DNA of 64,000 bases from Persicaria tinctoria (lineage: Eukaryota; Streptophyta; Magnoliopsida; Caryophyllales; Polygonaceae): contig JBANSL010000004.1 in assembly GCA_037127255.1 (NCBI GenBank), positions 35,552,467 to 35,616,466 of the forward strand, in the 5' to 3' direction. The notes under the pieces were generated by a model that saw only the letters and a program-made list of their open reading frames with translations, was not told the origin of the DNA and searched no databases. Position numbers and translations under genes: made by a program. The stretch's first letter is position 1; each line of letters begins with the position of its first letter. Positions 23,198-35,994 of the stretch are shown here, one piece after another.

Positions 23198-24686
23198 GCA
23201 TTAATGCAAAGTCGGTCTAGCGACTATAAAATCTAGAGCATGTACATAGACTTTTTAGGACATTTAGACTTTGTTTTTGTTTTGGTTTTGAACACTTTTA
23301 GTTTTTCTATTGTGGGTATATGTCTTTTACACTTTTCAGGTCCATGGATAGATGCAAGCTAAAAACGGACTCGGCTCAGGCCTTTTAACTCGATATTATG
23401 AGGCCCTGCACACCTGTCTTGTGAGTTTCTTTCTTTACCCTTGTTTTTATACAGTGAGGACACTGTAATGTTTAAGTATGGGGTGGGGGAAGGGCTTACT
23501 TTATGCATATTTGGTTTCATTTGACATTTTTGTGCATATTTAGAGTTTATTTCTTAGAATTGCTACATGGCTATTTTGGAATGCATTATTTATTTATGTG
23601 CTTATATGCATGTTTTCCAAAATTTGAGAAAAATAACCCCCATTGAATTTTTTTGAATAATGTCATGAAAGTTTAATATTGAACTCGACGATGCAAAATT
23701 GGATTCATTAGAGATATAGCATGAAATTGCCTAGTAAAGGGAAGTCACAATGAAGTGCATTATTTTCTTGAAAACCATGAAAGGAGGTAAAATTTAAAGT
23801 TGCTTTTGACATGTTGCATGATAAAATGATGGAGGACTTTATATTTCCATATAATGCTCATATGTTTAAAATCCTAGCCTTACCTATGCTTATGCATCAC
23901 AAAAGCCATAATATGCCTTATTTCAATTATTGCTCCACATGATCTAAATATTTTCCATTATTTACCTTATCCGGGGATTATGTTGAGAATGATGTTATAT
24001 TATGGAGATTATCATATGGTGTTTATGTTGTGATTATTATCATTATTGGAGTTTGGCGGGAAAGTGTTTGAAATATATGGAAAATTTAATGAGTGAAAGA
24101 AAATCCAATCACCTCAGGAGATAAAGGTAGATTGACCATGCTCTCTAAGATAATAGTTTGGAGAGATGGGACACATTGTGAGGAGTCCAAAGCACTAAGT
24201 ATCCGGGGCCATTCATGACACCCATGTTTGCGACTCGCGAGAAGGCAGTGCTGAGGTTAGAGAGGTAAAAGCATTATTATTGAGAAAAGCAATATGAAAG
24301 ATGATGAATTATATGGAGAAAGAATGTGGTATGAAATTCAGTTTGGAAATACTCCATTTCCCCGGATCGTTAGCACCACATTGCAAAAATTTGCCCACCT
24401 TTAGCCTTTTACCAATCTACTCCTTCATGAGCTTAAATTAAAGTCTTCTTGATTATCAATGCTTTGTCACTTATGAATGTTTTTGCATAACCCTCCTTTT
24501 ATGAGTAGATGTTGCTTTTGTATATTTGCACATGCATGGATTTATGACACTAGTACGTTTTCGAGGATGGTAATTGATTGCAGGGACATATAAGAATGAA
24601 TCTGATATGTTGAGAGTTTAAATTCTTCCCCTGAATGACAAATAAAAGTATTGCTTGAGGACAAGCAAGCTTAAGTATGGGGTGTT
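23198..24686 (+). other. 3' non-coding region of element C
   Basis: About 1.5 kb with no gene. It contains TAAGTATGGGG at 23473-23483 and again at 24672-24682, the latter directly before the 3' LTR. It closely resembles the corresponding regions of A, B and D. Confidence 0.75.
24672..24686 (+). promoter_or_regulatory. Putative polypurine tract of element C
   Basis: TAAGTATGGGGTGTT abuts the 3' LTR start, the position where plus-strand DNA priming occurs in LTR retroelements. The same sequence precedes the 3' LTRs of A and D. Confidence 0.65.
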
Positions 24687-26944
24687 TGTTGTGAGCTGAA
24701 TCTGCCATGTTTTACAGTAACTTTTATATCGATTTTTGTATACATTGCATTCATTTGGGTTTAGATAGTACAGAATCTATGTAGTTTATGTTTATTTGCC
24801 AAATTATGGAATCTACACCAGTTTCTGTTTAATTCGCAGAAATCGAGGCATTTTCCAGCAATTCTACAGAAGGTCGGAAAAGCTCGGAAAACCACTACAG
24901 AAGTCCAAGGTCAAAGCAGCAGGAACCAGTCGGAGAGTCAAGGCTACTCGATCTCGAGTAGGCCTACTCGACCTAGACGAGCATGTCCGAGCACAACTTG
25001 GTCGAGCAGAGCCTGATCGAGCGCCAGACCAACCCGAGCTCCGGGCCCTACTCGATCTCGAGTACCACTACTCGAGATTGACGAAGCCTCAGCGCCATGC
25101 CCGGAGTCGACAAGGAGAGGAGCCGAGGACGACCAGGCGAGACTCGCTGCCTGCGGCTCCACTCGCTGCAGCGGACCACTCGCTGCCGCGGAAGAGGCCA
25201 CTCGCTGCCAGCGGATGAAGCAACTCGCGGAAGCGGAAGGGAAGAGCCCTACTCGATCTCGATGAACCCTTGTCGAGATCGACGAGACTCTGAGTCCAGA
25301 TCCGAGCTTGCCGAGGAGATTCACTCGAGAAGACCTAGTCGGCAAGCCACCTTACTCGAGGTCGACTAGGGCTTGTCGAGATCGACGAGCGCCTGAGTCC
25401 TTGTCCGAGCCACATCGAGCAGATCTAGCCGAGGAAGTCCAGTCGAAGAACCACTCTACTCGAGGTCGACGAGCCTTACTCGAGGTCGACTAGAGACGTG
25501 TCCAGCAGCTTCTCGACGAGACTTGTCCGACTAGACTTGGGATTCCTTGGGCGCAAAGGCGGAAGATTCTATCCGATTCCATCAAGTTCTATCATCAAGG
25601 AGACAAGATCTATCAAGACATGCAGACCTACCTATTTAGTTTTATCTTTTCCTTTTAGATTTATTTCCATTATGCAATTTATTTATCTTTTATCAATTTA
25701 GATATAATTTTAGATAGAGATAGATATCTTCTTTCCTAGAATAGCTAGGGAATGAAGCCTATAAATAAGGCCCTGGGGGCTCAGTTTTATTCATTCCAAG
25801 ACACACAATTAGTTAGTTCCACAAAGAAGTTTAGGAGTTCTAAGGTTTTTAGGGTTTTGGCTTTCTGCGAAAGTTGATTGCCAGGATTGTAAAAGGCTTT
25901 GAATATAGTTTTAATACAAGTTTCTTTCCATCAATCAATGTCTGCGATTGCGATGAGGCGTGAGTAGTCCACCCACTTTTGGGGCTGGGGTGAGCCCGAC
26001 GGTGGCCATGTGAGGCGATGCGATAAAGGTCAGATCTTTTGTGCGATTCATCTTCTTTCCCTATGAGCATGATTCTTTTGCGAGAGTTGAAGGTGATCCT
26101 TGTTTGTATTATTGAAGCGAAAGTGATCTTAATGCAACTTGGATTAATTATGTGAAAAAGGGTTAGTAACAATTAGGGTTTATGCGAAAGCCTCTATTTG
26201 CCTATTTGTTAATGACGGAAGTTATTTGATGGAAAGCATGATCTTTTATGCCTTTATGTGTTACTTTGCATGGTTATCGTTGTGGTATTGAAACCCTGGC
26301 CTTGGAGGTCTTTTATTATATTGAAGTTAATTTCTGAATTTTGTCGAGAATCTGCAAGTTTGTGTTTTCTGTTTCTTGTCGACATAGAGGAGCCTTGGTC
26401 GAGATCGAGTACTGTGCTTGTCGATCTCGAGTAGGGACTTGTCTTAGTCGAGTTGGTTTTCTGCTTTCTGTTGTCGATTTTCACTTCTTGTTGATCACTG
26501 CTTGTCGATCTCGAGTTGTGTTTGTCGAGGTCGAGTACGTTCTTGCTTGTCGAGTTGATTGCCTTTGTTTTCTGTTTTCTGTTTTTATTTCTGCTCTTGT
26601 CGAGATAGAGGACAGCTAGTCGACTTCGAGTAGCTTATGTGTCCTTGCTTTTAGTTTCTGCTTTGCTTCTATTTTGCTTTGTTCTTTACTTCCTTTGCTT
26701 TACTTTCTGTCTTTAGTTTATTCTTTGCTTTTGTTTTTACCCTTGCCGGGTTTATTTTTTTTTGTCTTTCTGCTCTGCTTCTGTGAGAATTTACAGCTAC
26801 CTGAGAACTGCTGACGTGCTTCCTCGTGGATTCGATCCTGACTTTCTCTTACTGCATTGGAGGAGTCTTGTATTTATTTGCTGAGGCCTAAGTCTGGTTT
26901 GATCTATTTCGTTATATTTCATACTTGATTTCCTCCTTACAACA
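24687..26944 (+). repeat. Element C 3' LTR
   Basis: 2258 bp, same length as the 5' LTR and nearly identical; TATA box at 25760-25767. Confidence 0.95.
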
Positions 26945-26949
26945 TGGAG
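26945..26949. repeat. Target site duplication TGGAG (right) of element C
   Basis: Identical to 17411-17415. Confidence 0.92.
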
Positions 26950-27449
26950 ATATGAGGGACGTCGAAGAGCGAGGATAGACTACTGGAATAGGTGGCCTTT
27001 CCGACGTTGGAGCACCCAAAAACACCCACTGAATGTTCCCCTAGGGGCATCTCCGACAGTATGCAGAGATGGAGAGACAGACGAGCGACCGATAGTGAGG
27101 AAGACAAAAGTGAGAGAGAAGGGGCAAGAGAGATTTAGAGTCAATACTCAATAGTGCCAATTTTGTAATTATAAAATCGTATAGGCAAAGAGTGAGGGCA
27201 AAACGGGTAGTCAACTTTTTGGCACAACCTTCCCTTTTATATATATAGATGTATTAAACTAATATTAAAATAAAATAGAATTATAATTAATTGAAACTAT
27301 ATAAATTAATATGATCAATATAAATTATTATTTATATGGAATATATAATATCAAATTTTATTAAAAATTTTAAAAAGTAAACCCTTGCGTAGCACGAGCT
27401 TACATGGGGGGTCTTAAATGAAGAATATGATTTATTTTATTTATTTTTT
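26950..27449. other. Spacer without recognisable gene
   Basis: The first ~230 bp look low-copy and continue the target of element C. The rest is very AT-rich with an isolated GC patch (about 27380-27415). No gene seen. Confidence 0.4.
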
Positions 27450-27556
27450 GGCCAAAATACCAGATTGGTATTTAAAATTGGAGAGGTTAGACATATGAGT
27501 ATTTAAAAAGACTTCGATGTCAAATTGATATTTAAAACTGAACCGATGGACAAATT
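27450..27556. repeat. Left outer inverted-repeat arm
   Basis: About 107 bp starting GGCCAAAATACCAGATTGG and ending CCGATGGACAAATT. It pairs, with scattered mismatches, with 37360-37469. Confidence 0.75.
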
Positions 27557-27557
27557 A

Positions 27558-27640
27558 CTACCTCCGATCCAAAAAGATTGTCGTTTGACTTTTTAACACG
27601 TATTTTAAGGAGCTAAAAACTATATAATATATTACCTTTT
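27558..27640 (+). mobile_element. Stowaway-type MITE remnant in the left arm
   Basis: CTACCTCCGATCC preceded by TA, then a sequence whose complement occurs at 37182-37246 and ends GGATCGGAGGGAG followed by TA. Only one end is recognisable here. Confidence 0.6.
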
Positions 27641-27849
27641 TTATTATTTTTTTTTAATCTAATACTTATTACCAAAAAATATTAAGTTGTAAAAAAATAA
27701 TTTAAAAAAAATTAATATTTTATAGGGAAAATTTGTGCCGAAAGCACAAATTTTTGCTCTAATTTGAGAAGTGTCCAGGTTTTGTAAAATTTAGTGGAAT
27801 GTCCGTTCATTTTAACGTACGAATAGCACTTGTCAGCACTCCTCTCTCT

Positions 27850-30084
27850 CCCATCTCCGTGATTCCCGATCGTCTTCTCCTACCTTCTTCCCGTCACACC
27901 GAAGGCTCCGACCTTTGCTCTCTTTCTCTGTCGGCATCTTCGCCGCCGTTGCCTCATCCTCCTCTTCTCAAGCTTCCTCCTCCTCACTTGTCTTCGTCAG
28001 ATCGGTTGCTTCCTCCTCTTCTCTCTCCTTCCCCCCGCGCGAATCTGCTCTTGCTATGACGTCCGCTTCTTGCGCCGTGTGTTCAACAATTGCTTTTATT
28101 GATCAAGTGAAATCTTATTCCGATCTTTTAATTCTTGTGAAATTCGAAGTGGTTTGGATGGATCTTATGTTCAATTAGGGTTTGTATCCCTCAGATTATC
28201 ATTGCGCTTGCCTTATTTCTGAACTGGTCTTGTTTTGGATAATTTCTGAACTGGTATTCGAGTTCTTTTTGTTTCAGATTGGTTTTTTTTTGTGTGATTG
28301 AAATTGAGCATACATCTGACAGATTTTTGCCTGAAATTGGGATGTGAACCCATTGATTGTTAGTGAACCTGAGATGGCTCTTTTGTAGCTTGAAATTGTG
28401 TATATGATCATCATAGGTATTCATTTCCTCTCTCTGCCCACTAGGATGTTTTGTTCAACCAAGTTATCAAAAGAGTGTAATATGCATTACAATCAGTTTT
28501 GTGAAATGTGAAAGTGAATTTTACTAATTTTGACTTGTGCTTTCTCATTAAACTAGTACAATTTTGCATACAAATTTAGTTTCTACTTCCCCAAAGATCT
28601 CTTCCCCATAGTCCATAGCTGGTGTCCTGTTGCGTCTAGTTCCTGATTATTTTTGTGTCTGATTATTTGATGCTTACATCTAATAATTAGAATATTTGAT
28701 GCTGACATCTTCATGTGTTGAACTGTCTTGGCTGCTATGCTGACATCTAATAATTAGTATAGCTGCTATGATTCCATTCTCTTGATTTTGAATATAAGAA
28801 AATATACCTTTTGTTCATATGAATTTTCGTGTGTTGATCTGTCTATTTAAATAGGTATAGTAAGATCGCTGACAGGGAAGCATAATTTTACAAATGAGTT
28901 GCACATCGAAGACCCCACCTCCATTGCTACTCCATTTGATGCCAATGACCCATTTTGACTTGTGAAATCAGTAGGTAAAGAGTGGGTATGGTGTATTTGT
29001 TGATGGCATCATCTTCTCTCTGCCTGCCCTTTCATCCTATCATGGTCTCTGCTGTTCATACTGGTATGATGGAGGTACGATGATAAAGCCATCCTCTCAT
29101 TATACAAAAGCAATTTCACCCTGATTCACATCTCACAATAACTGACAGAATAAATTGATGGATTGGGAGAATTGTTTAGCAGCACTATATATGTATTCTA
29201 CAATTTAATTCTGTATTGACAAGAGCTCATCTTTTACTGCTTCTGTCTTTCTTGAATAACGAAATATGGCTTCTGCCTCTTCTCTAGATCAACATCTTTT
29301 ACTGCTTCTATCTTTCTTGAATATATGTTGCTGTAGAATCCCCTATCCCCTATACCGCTTATGATTTTATCATTCGACTTTTCACTTGTCATTAACTATG
29401 TTGCTGTAAGATCTGTCGTCTAATTATTTCCCTTGCCCTCACCAGCTTCTTTGCTCGATTGCAGATCTCTTGACGAGTAATTCTATTGTGGGACCGCACA
29501 CGCGAATGTTATGAATCATGTCCTGAATTCAACAGTTTCAAACAGCGGACTTGGAGCTTCTGTCAGCAACGTTTCCAGATCAAATAAAGAGCTCAATGAA
29601 TAATAGTGTCAGTGACAGTTAATTTTTTCATTAAATCAACACGGTAACAAACATAGGTTTGAACACTCAAGTTCTACAAATTGGGTTGTTACATTACATT
29701 TTCTTTGGTTTCTAAATGCAATTTCTAGCTTTGTCTATGAATACACACCTCCTGCATTGTTATCATCTGTTGTGAGGTTCTTACAGGAACGTTTAAGTAG
29801 CCATGTGCTTACCTACCTCTTAACTAATAATTGAAGCTTCAAGTTCCATTCCAAATGATGTTTTAGATCTTGTCTCATTTAGATTGAACTTCGACGAGAG
29901 GTTTCAAATGATGGTTTCTGAATTGTTTGTGTTTAGTCGGATTTGTTTGTTGTGGTAAAAAATGGGGCATCATGTGTTTTGAGATACCTTTATAATGTCC
30001 ATATAAGGAGTGGTTGGCATCATGTGTTTTGAGATACGTTTATAATGTCCATTTAAGCAGTGTGGTTGGTACTTGTGATTGTGT
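27850..30084. other. Region with exon-like 5' leader but no identified gene
   Basis: 27850-28060 is CT-rich with many Ser/Pro/Leu codons, like a plant 5' leader or first exon. It is followed by AT-rich intron-like DNA. No protein family is recognised. A 51-bp tandem duplication lies at 29966-30067. Confidence 0.35.
29966..30067. repeat. Tandem duplication, two ~51-bp copies
   Basis: GGCATCATGTGTTTTGAGAT...TTTATAATGTCCAT occurs twice in direct succession with few differences. Confidence 0.75.
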
Positions 30085-31012
<928 letters not shown>

Positions 31013-31143
31013 TTGACCAAATATGAAAATATGTCTTTATATACCAGGACATTAAAAAACAAATACATTAAAGTCGATCAAATATGAAAATATGTCTTTA
31101 TATTGACCAAATATGAAAATAACAAAAACAAATACATTAAAGT
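31013..31143. repeat. Short imperfect tandem duplication
   Basis: The phrases CAAATATGAAAATATGTCTTTATA and AAACAAATACATTAAAGTC each recur in direct orientation within 130 bp. Confidence 0.65.
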
Positions 31144-31176
31144 CCAAGAATATTGGGCTAGAAATTTAAAATAGCA

Positions 31177-31246
31177 AGCCTCGTAGCTCAATGGTAGAGC
31201 GATGTGCTTATGTACAAATACGTGGGTTCGAATCCCGCATAGGCTA
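31177..31246 (+). tRNA. tRNA-like sequence, probably a degenerate pseudo-tRNA
   Basis: It has a good A box (TAGCTCAATGGTAGAGC) and B box (GGTTCGAATCC), a D stem GCTC/GAGC and a five-pair T stem GTGGG/CCCGC. The acceptor pairs only over five positions (AGCCT/AGGCT) with two mismatches. The anticodon region (GATGTGCTTATGTACAAATAC) does not form a proper five-pair stem. There is no T-run terminator close downstream. It could be an organelle-derived or SINE-head remnant. No anticodon assigned. Confidence 0.45.
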
Positions 31247-31914
31247 AAATTTATAATATAATTATAGTAATTTGCAAAATTTTGTAATAAATGTTAAATA
31301 ATAAGATATATTGACTGCATATTGTGCTTGCTTTTATATGATTAGTTCATTCTTTTATATGATTTGTCACATTATTTGCTTCAAATTAATAGGTACAAAC
31401 AATGTTGCTGACATCTGGTGTCAGCAGTGACAATTTGCATAAGAGATTGTTATTTGTGCATATCATAAAGTTATATTTCCATAACATTAACTTATATTTT
31501 CACAACATAAACTTCTTATTTTTCAACTTTTTTTTTTTAATTCAGATTTCTTGTTTTTTAATTGGATTTGCGACTCCAGGTTGATTTGCGACTCTCACCC
31601 ATTTTTCTCAATCATTGTCTCTCCTTTGTTTATCTATTTATTTGGTCGAAGACTCGAAATCGATTTACTAATTGTTGTTTATGCCAATTTTAATCCTGAT
31701 GTCAAACTTCTTGACTGTCTTTTTGAACCGCAGGTTCCTCTTTTTTTTTTTTTTTTATGTGAGAGAACATTGCAAGGATTTGTGATCTGCTTTGCTAGTT
31801 ATGCTATATTTATCCCATTCTCCATGAAGTATGAATTCCCTTGCTAGTTATGCTATGTTTTATATTGATTTGACATTTATTGTGCACATGTTATTGCTCT
31901 TGCTAAAAGCTACT

Positions 31915-32665
31915 GATATACTTTTAATCTTATATTTGCATATCATCAATTTATAATTGCATATCATGATTATATATTTGCATATCATCAATTTATAATG
32001 TCATATCATACTTTTACATTTTTTATATTTGCATAATATAATCATACATTTGCACAACATCAATTTCTATTTTCACAACTTATATTTATTTACTAAAAAT
32101 TAAAATCTAAGTATTAGATATCAATAATCTTATATTTGCCCAACGTGAATTAATTTATGCATATTTTAATCTTATATTTGCATATCATCAATTTATAATT
32201 GCATATTATATTTTACATTTGCACAACATCAATTTATATTTGCATATTATAATCATACATTTTCACAACATCAATTTGTATTCCCCCAACTTATTTTTAT
32301 TTACAAAAATTAAAATCTAAGTATTAGATATCAATAATCTTATAAATGTACAATGTGAATTAATTTATGCATATTTTAATCTTATATTTGCATATCATCA
32401 ATTTATAATTGCATATCATACTTTTACATTTGCACAACATCAATTTATATTTGCATATTATAATCATACATTTGCACAACATCAATTAGTATTTTCCCAA
32501 CTTATTTTTATTTATTAAAAATTAAAATCTAAGTATTAGATATCAATAATCTTATATTTGCACAACGTGAATTAATTTATGCATATTTTAATCTTATATT
32601 TGCATATCAACAATTTATATTTGCATATCATACCTTTACAATTTGCACAACATCAATTTATAAGA
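31915..32665. repeat. AT-rich tandem repeat, ~211-bp unit, about 3.5 copies
   Basis: The phrase AAATCTAAGTATTAGATATC recurs at about 32103, 32313 and 32526, spaced roughly 210 bp. Between these are alternating TTGCATATCATCAATTTATA and TTTGCACAACATCAATTT blocks that themselves repeat at ~30-40 bp. Confidence 0.85.
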
Positions 32666-33198
32666 TGCAAGAAATGATTGAGCTCATTGTTCTGATAAAT
32701 CCGAAGAAAGGATTCCTATTTTTTTTTTTAATCTTAACAACATATGCAAAGGAAAATTATGGTTCATTTCTTATCCACACTGCACACTATACACTATACA
32801 ACATGCAATTGAACTGAACATTGACAACTCCAATTAAAATTGATAATTCGTCATGAGTCACTTGTTATACAGCGCACATTATGACACCTACTTACAAGGT
32901 TATCTGCATGCTTCTTAGGGAAGCAATGCCAATCTTGATCTTTGAGGACACAAGTCAGACCAGTAAGGTTACACACCAACACCAGTCCTGAAGCTATTTA
33001 GCATGTATACGACACAAATGCCTAGTTCTGTTCATTACACACAAATGCCTAGTTCTGTTCGTTAATCTATTTCCCGTTCTCAGCTTTATCCTTGGCTTCC
33101 ACTTCTTTTCTCTTGTTTTCCTTCTGTTCAGTACACACAGATACTATGACAACAGCCCCGTTCTCAGATTCTATGACAGCAGCCCCCTGGATCAGTTT
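32666..33198. other. Spacer without recognisable gene
   Basis: It contains a short direct duplication (ACACAAATGCCTAGTTCTGTTC, near 33015-33060) and a repeated TCTATGACAGCAGCCCC near 33150-33190. No gene supported. Confidence 0.4.
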
Positions 33199-33428
33199 AT
33201 GACATTACAGTTGAAACTGGGGTGATAGCCCAAGAATCTGAGAGAGATCCAATCAGGTCTTCTTCAGCATTGTTCAATGTACCTGACACAGCTGGTACAA
33301 GAAGAGATGTATCAGAAGCAACTTATATAGCGCCAAAATTCAGCCAAAGAAAAAAACCTGCAGAATCTAAACAAAAGCAAAAAAAATTGCATCCATCCAA
33401 GGAAAAATGTAACATTCTTGGTATTTAG
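33193..33428 (+). pseudogene. Unidentified exon-like fragment, hydrophilic, Lys-rich end
   Basis: Open frame with plausible amino-acid composition (ETGVIAQESERDPIRSSS, then FSQRKKPAESKQKQKKLHP), ending TAG. The first ATG in the frame is at 33222, but the frame is open upstream. The quality is better than that of the AT-rich surroundings, so it may be a captured exon. I do not recognise the family. Confidence 0.35.
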
Positions 33429-35010
33429 TAATTAGTATTCACAAATAATGCAAGTACCAAAATATCCTTGTCCTGTCGACAGAAGATCTTTATAACCAGA
33501 CAGAAGTCATCCGAGATATAGGTGATCTGCAACTAATAAAGTGTAGCTCCAAGAAAGGCAACAGACAGCAAATTTGGAAAAAAAACAAACAAACAAACGC
33601 CAACCGTGGCACTAACGCCCCCTACTCACAGTTAAATCACAATACAAACAGTGAAAAAAGATCTAAAGTCAATTTCAAATGCTACAAGCTGAAACACTGG
33701 ATGCATATCATACTTTTTTCCAACCATAGTTGAAATTTAACAAAATGGCATGATGAATAAATCAAGAGGAAAATCGAGGAATAGGAAAAAAAAAAGCATA
33801 ACATACATAATGCAGTTCATTGCTATCTATAACATCTAATTAAGAAACTATTGCAAGGATGTGGACAACACCATCTAGGGACAGAACAGAATAAAGCAAA
33901 TGACAGGCTTACTTGATTTCCCCAAATGTGTGTCCTGTTTGCAATATGCTAAAAAGGGATCAATATCCTTGTATGAATTTAGTTTACGCAGATTCTGATA
34001 TGTAGATTTCCCAATCATTTAGAGTTCATTGCGTTCCAGAAAATCATACTTGTCCTCGTCAATTTGGTTAAAAACAACTCAGCAAATCAAGAAAGATAAA
34101 CCAATCACACAACAGTTCCACCTCTCAATATTTGTCATATTTGATCGGTCAAGATATGTGACAACCAATATTTCCCTTCAATTTTATTTTGCATAAGCTG
34201 CTCATTGCATCCTCTCACTGATGTAAATGGACACACACACAAATTCAGCTGGAAGTACTGCTACTTTCAAGTTCACTCACCAACATTATCCAAACTTAAG
34301 CCCAGACACTAAATCCTAGGGTCAGTTTGGTAAAACATAGCTCATGAGGTAGCTAAAGCTGATATGGTAGCTGAAGTCGATGAATTAATTGTGTGAAATA
34401 TATGTTAAATTAGGGTTTTCAAAAGCTAGTAAGGTGTTTGGTAACCCAGCTCATAGAGTAGCTGATGTAAACTAGCCGATCAAATAGAAGAAAATGAATA
34501 AAATTCTAAAAAGCTTGGGGTGAGTAGCCATTGAAAATCCAATTTCAAAAGCTAATTAAATTAAAATCTTATATTTAACTTATTTAAAACTATAAAATAT
34601 TAAAACCAAAAGCTCCGAAAAGCTACTTGCATTGCCAAACGGACCCCTAAATTGCATATAATCCAGATTATTGTCGGAAGCCAAGAAAAATCGGCCTTTT
34701 CTATTCCAACAAGGATTTAGAAGAATGAAAGTGCAGGTAATACAAAACAAAGCTTAGACAATCAAGATCCTAAAATCTAGAGAAACGTACACTCTTCTTC
34801 ACTCATCCAAATTCCTTGAAAAATTTAGTCTACTAATTAATTAAAGGATGAGTATCTAAGGTTCTATCCTACCTTGCAAGTAATAAGTTGGTCATTTCCC
34901 TACTAGCATGGTAATGGATGGTAGCTTGCTAGAAGCATGTTCACAAGTGCAAAAAAAAGGTATATAAGATGCAGAGAAAGCTAGCATTATAATGAGACAA
35001 TGCTGTTTAC
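33429..35010. other. Non-coding stretch inside the inverted-repeat region
   Basis: AT-rich, with no ORF of note on either strand. It may include introns of the minus-strand EPSIN fragment or older insertions. Confidence 0.4.
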
Positions 35011-35661
35011 CAGATTTTGAACCATGTGGGTCAAATTCATCAACAGCTTCAGCTTTGCTGTTTAGATCAGACCAAGAACTGCTTGGGTCAGCGGTTGTTT
35101 GGCCTGGAGTCGTGTCTGCAGCTGGAGAACTGGGTTTTGGAATTGGTGCAGCTGGTGTTGCTCCATCCCTTAAAAGTGAAAACCAATGAAGATATTGTGC
35201 ATACATTCAGGCAAAAACTTTAAAGAACAGCTTTTTACAAACAAAAGTACCTCTCACTGAAAACAGGACTTTTAGATCCAACAACAGCTTCTTCATAACT
35301 AGGAGGAGCACCAAGATTTTGCTCAGAAGGTTTTGGCTCATATGGTCTGCTAGGAGGACCAGCATATGGTCTGCTAGGAGGAACATCATATGGTCTGCTA
35401 GGAGGACCATCAAGATTTTGCTCAGAAAATTTATGCTCAAGTGGTCTGTATACAAACACAACGCACAACCCCAAGGAAAAATCCCAATTAAGAAAATAAT
35501 CAGTGGAAAGAACAATAAAAATTGCATAAGCATAGGTGCATCCTAATTTCCAGATGTGAATAGAGCAGAAAGAATTCATAGAAGACTAGTTCGTCATGAC
35601 AAATACAAGAATAGTTTACCTTCCTTCCCGAGGATGGTCCTCTGCTTTGACACTACTACCT
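35011..35661 (-). pseudogene. Fragment of an EPSIN-type clathrin adaptor gene (three exons)
   Basis: Reading minus: exon 35661-35620 (42 bp, GSSVKAEDHPREG), intron, exon 35445-35251 (LEHKFSEQNL ... NLGAPPSYEEAV ... SER), intron, exon 35168-35011 (DGATPAAPIPKPSSPAAD ... SWSDLNSKAEAVDEFDPHG). All introns have GT and AG borders and the frame runs through. It matches the disordered middle part of plant ENTH-domain epsins, which bind clathrin and adaptor complexes. The N-terminal ENTH lipid-binding domain and the C-terminal part are missing. A 24-bp unit encoding PPSRPY is repeated three times at 35335-35410. Only a fragment, so not a working adaptor by itself. Confidence 0.75.
35335..35410. repeat. 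24-bp triplicate inside an EPSIN-derived exon
   Basis: GGTCTGCTAGGAGGA-CC/AC-A-CATAT recurs three times and encodes PPSRPY repeats in frame on the minus strand. Confidence 0.85.
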
Positions 35662-35889
35662 CTGTGACAACAAAGACACGGTTAAGACTCCTCGTAGGAT
35701 CCATATCATATACTCTGTGTGATGCGGGTCTTTTATTTAAATAAATTTATTCATGTTTATAAAAAAAACAGCTGCTAAAAATTTATGGACTTGTTTATGG
35801 TACATGTGTTTACTGTCAGCAGTTAGCAGTTCTAATTCTACTGTCAGCAGACTTCAGGAAAAACATCATTGAGTTCAAAGAAAGAGTAC

Positions 35890-35994
35890 CCTCTCATCCT
35901 CCTCCTTAACTTGCATATTTTGTTGTTTAGCTAACTCATAAACATCACTAAGGTCCTGCTGGCTTAATGATTTCTCCTGCTCTAGCTCCATAAT
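35890..35994 (-). pseudogene. Unidentified 35-codon exon, coiled-coil-like
   Basis: It is bordered by TTTCAG and GTACTC on the minus strand and reads IMELEQEKSLSQQDLSDVYE plus a further 15 hydrophilic residues. Splice borders, composition and exactly 35 codons argue for a genuine captured exon. It could belong with the first exon at 36578-36658. Family not recognised. Confidence 0.45.

Larger units (their letters stand above)
17416..26944 (+). mobile_element. Element C: complete non-autonomous Athila-like LTR retrotransposon
   Basis: 9529 bp with two 2258-bp LTRs, primer site, long polyprotein frame, 3' non-coding region, polypurine motif and a perfect 5-bp target duplication. The coding frame has four premature stops, so this copy is inactive for protein but structurally intact. 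Confidence 0.94.

Noticed and set aside
16950..27180. A possible host exon split by element C (open frame across the reconstructed empty site)
   Set aside because: An open frame can be read on the minus strand across the empty site, but two frames are equally plausible, no family is recognised and no splice borders are convincing.
27360..27420. CCCTTGCGTAGCACGAGC patch in AT-rich DNA, considered as a Helitron 3' hairpin
   Set aside because: The hairpin is imperfect and no CTRR end follows at the expected distance; a similar patch at 37895-37915 does not complete an element either.
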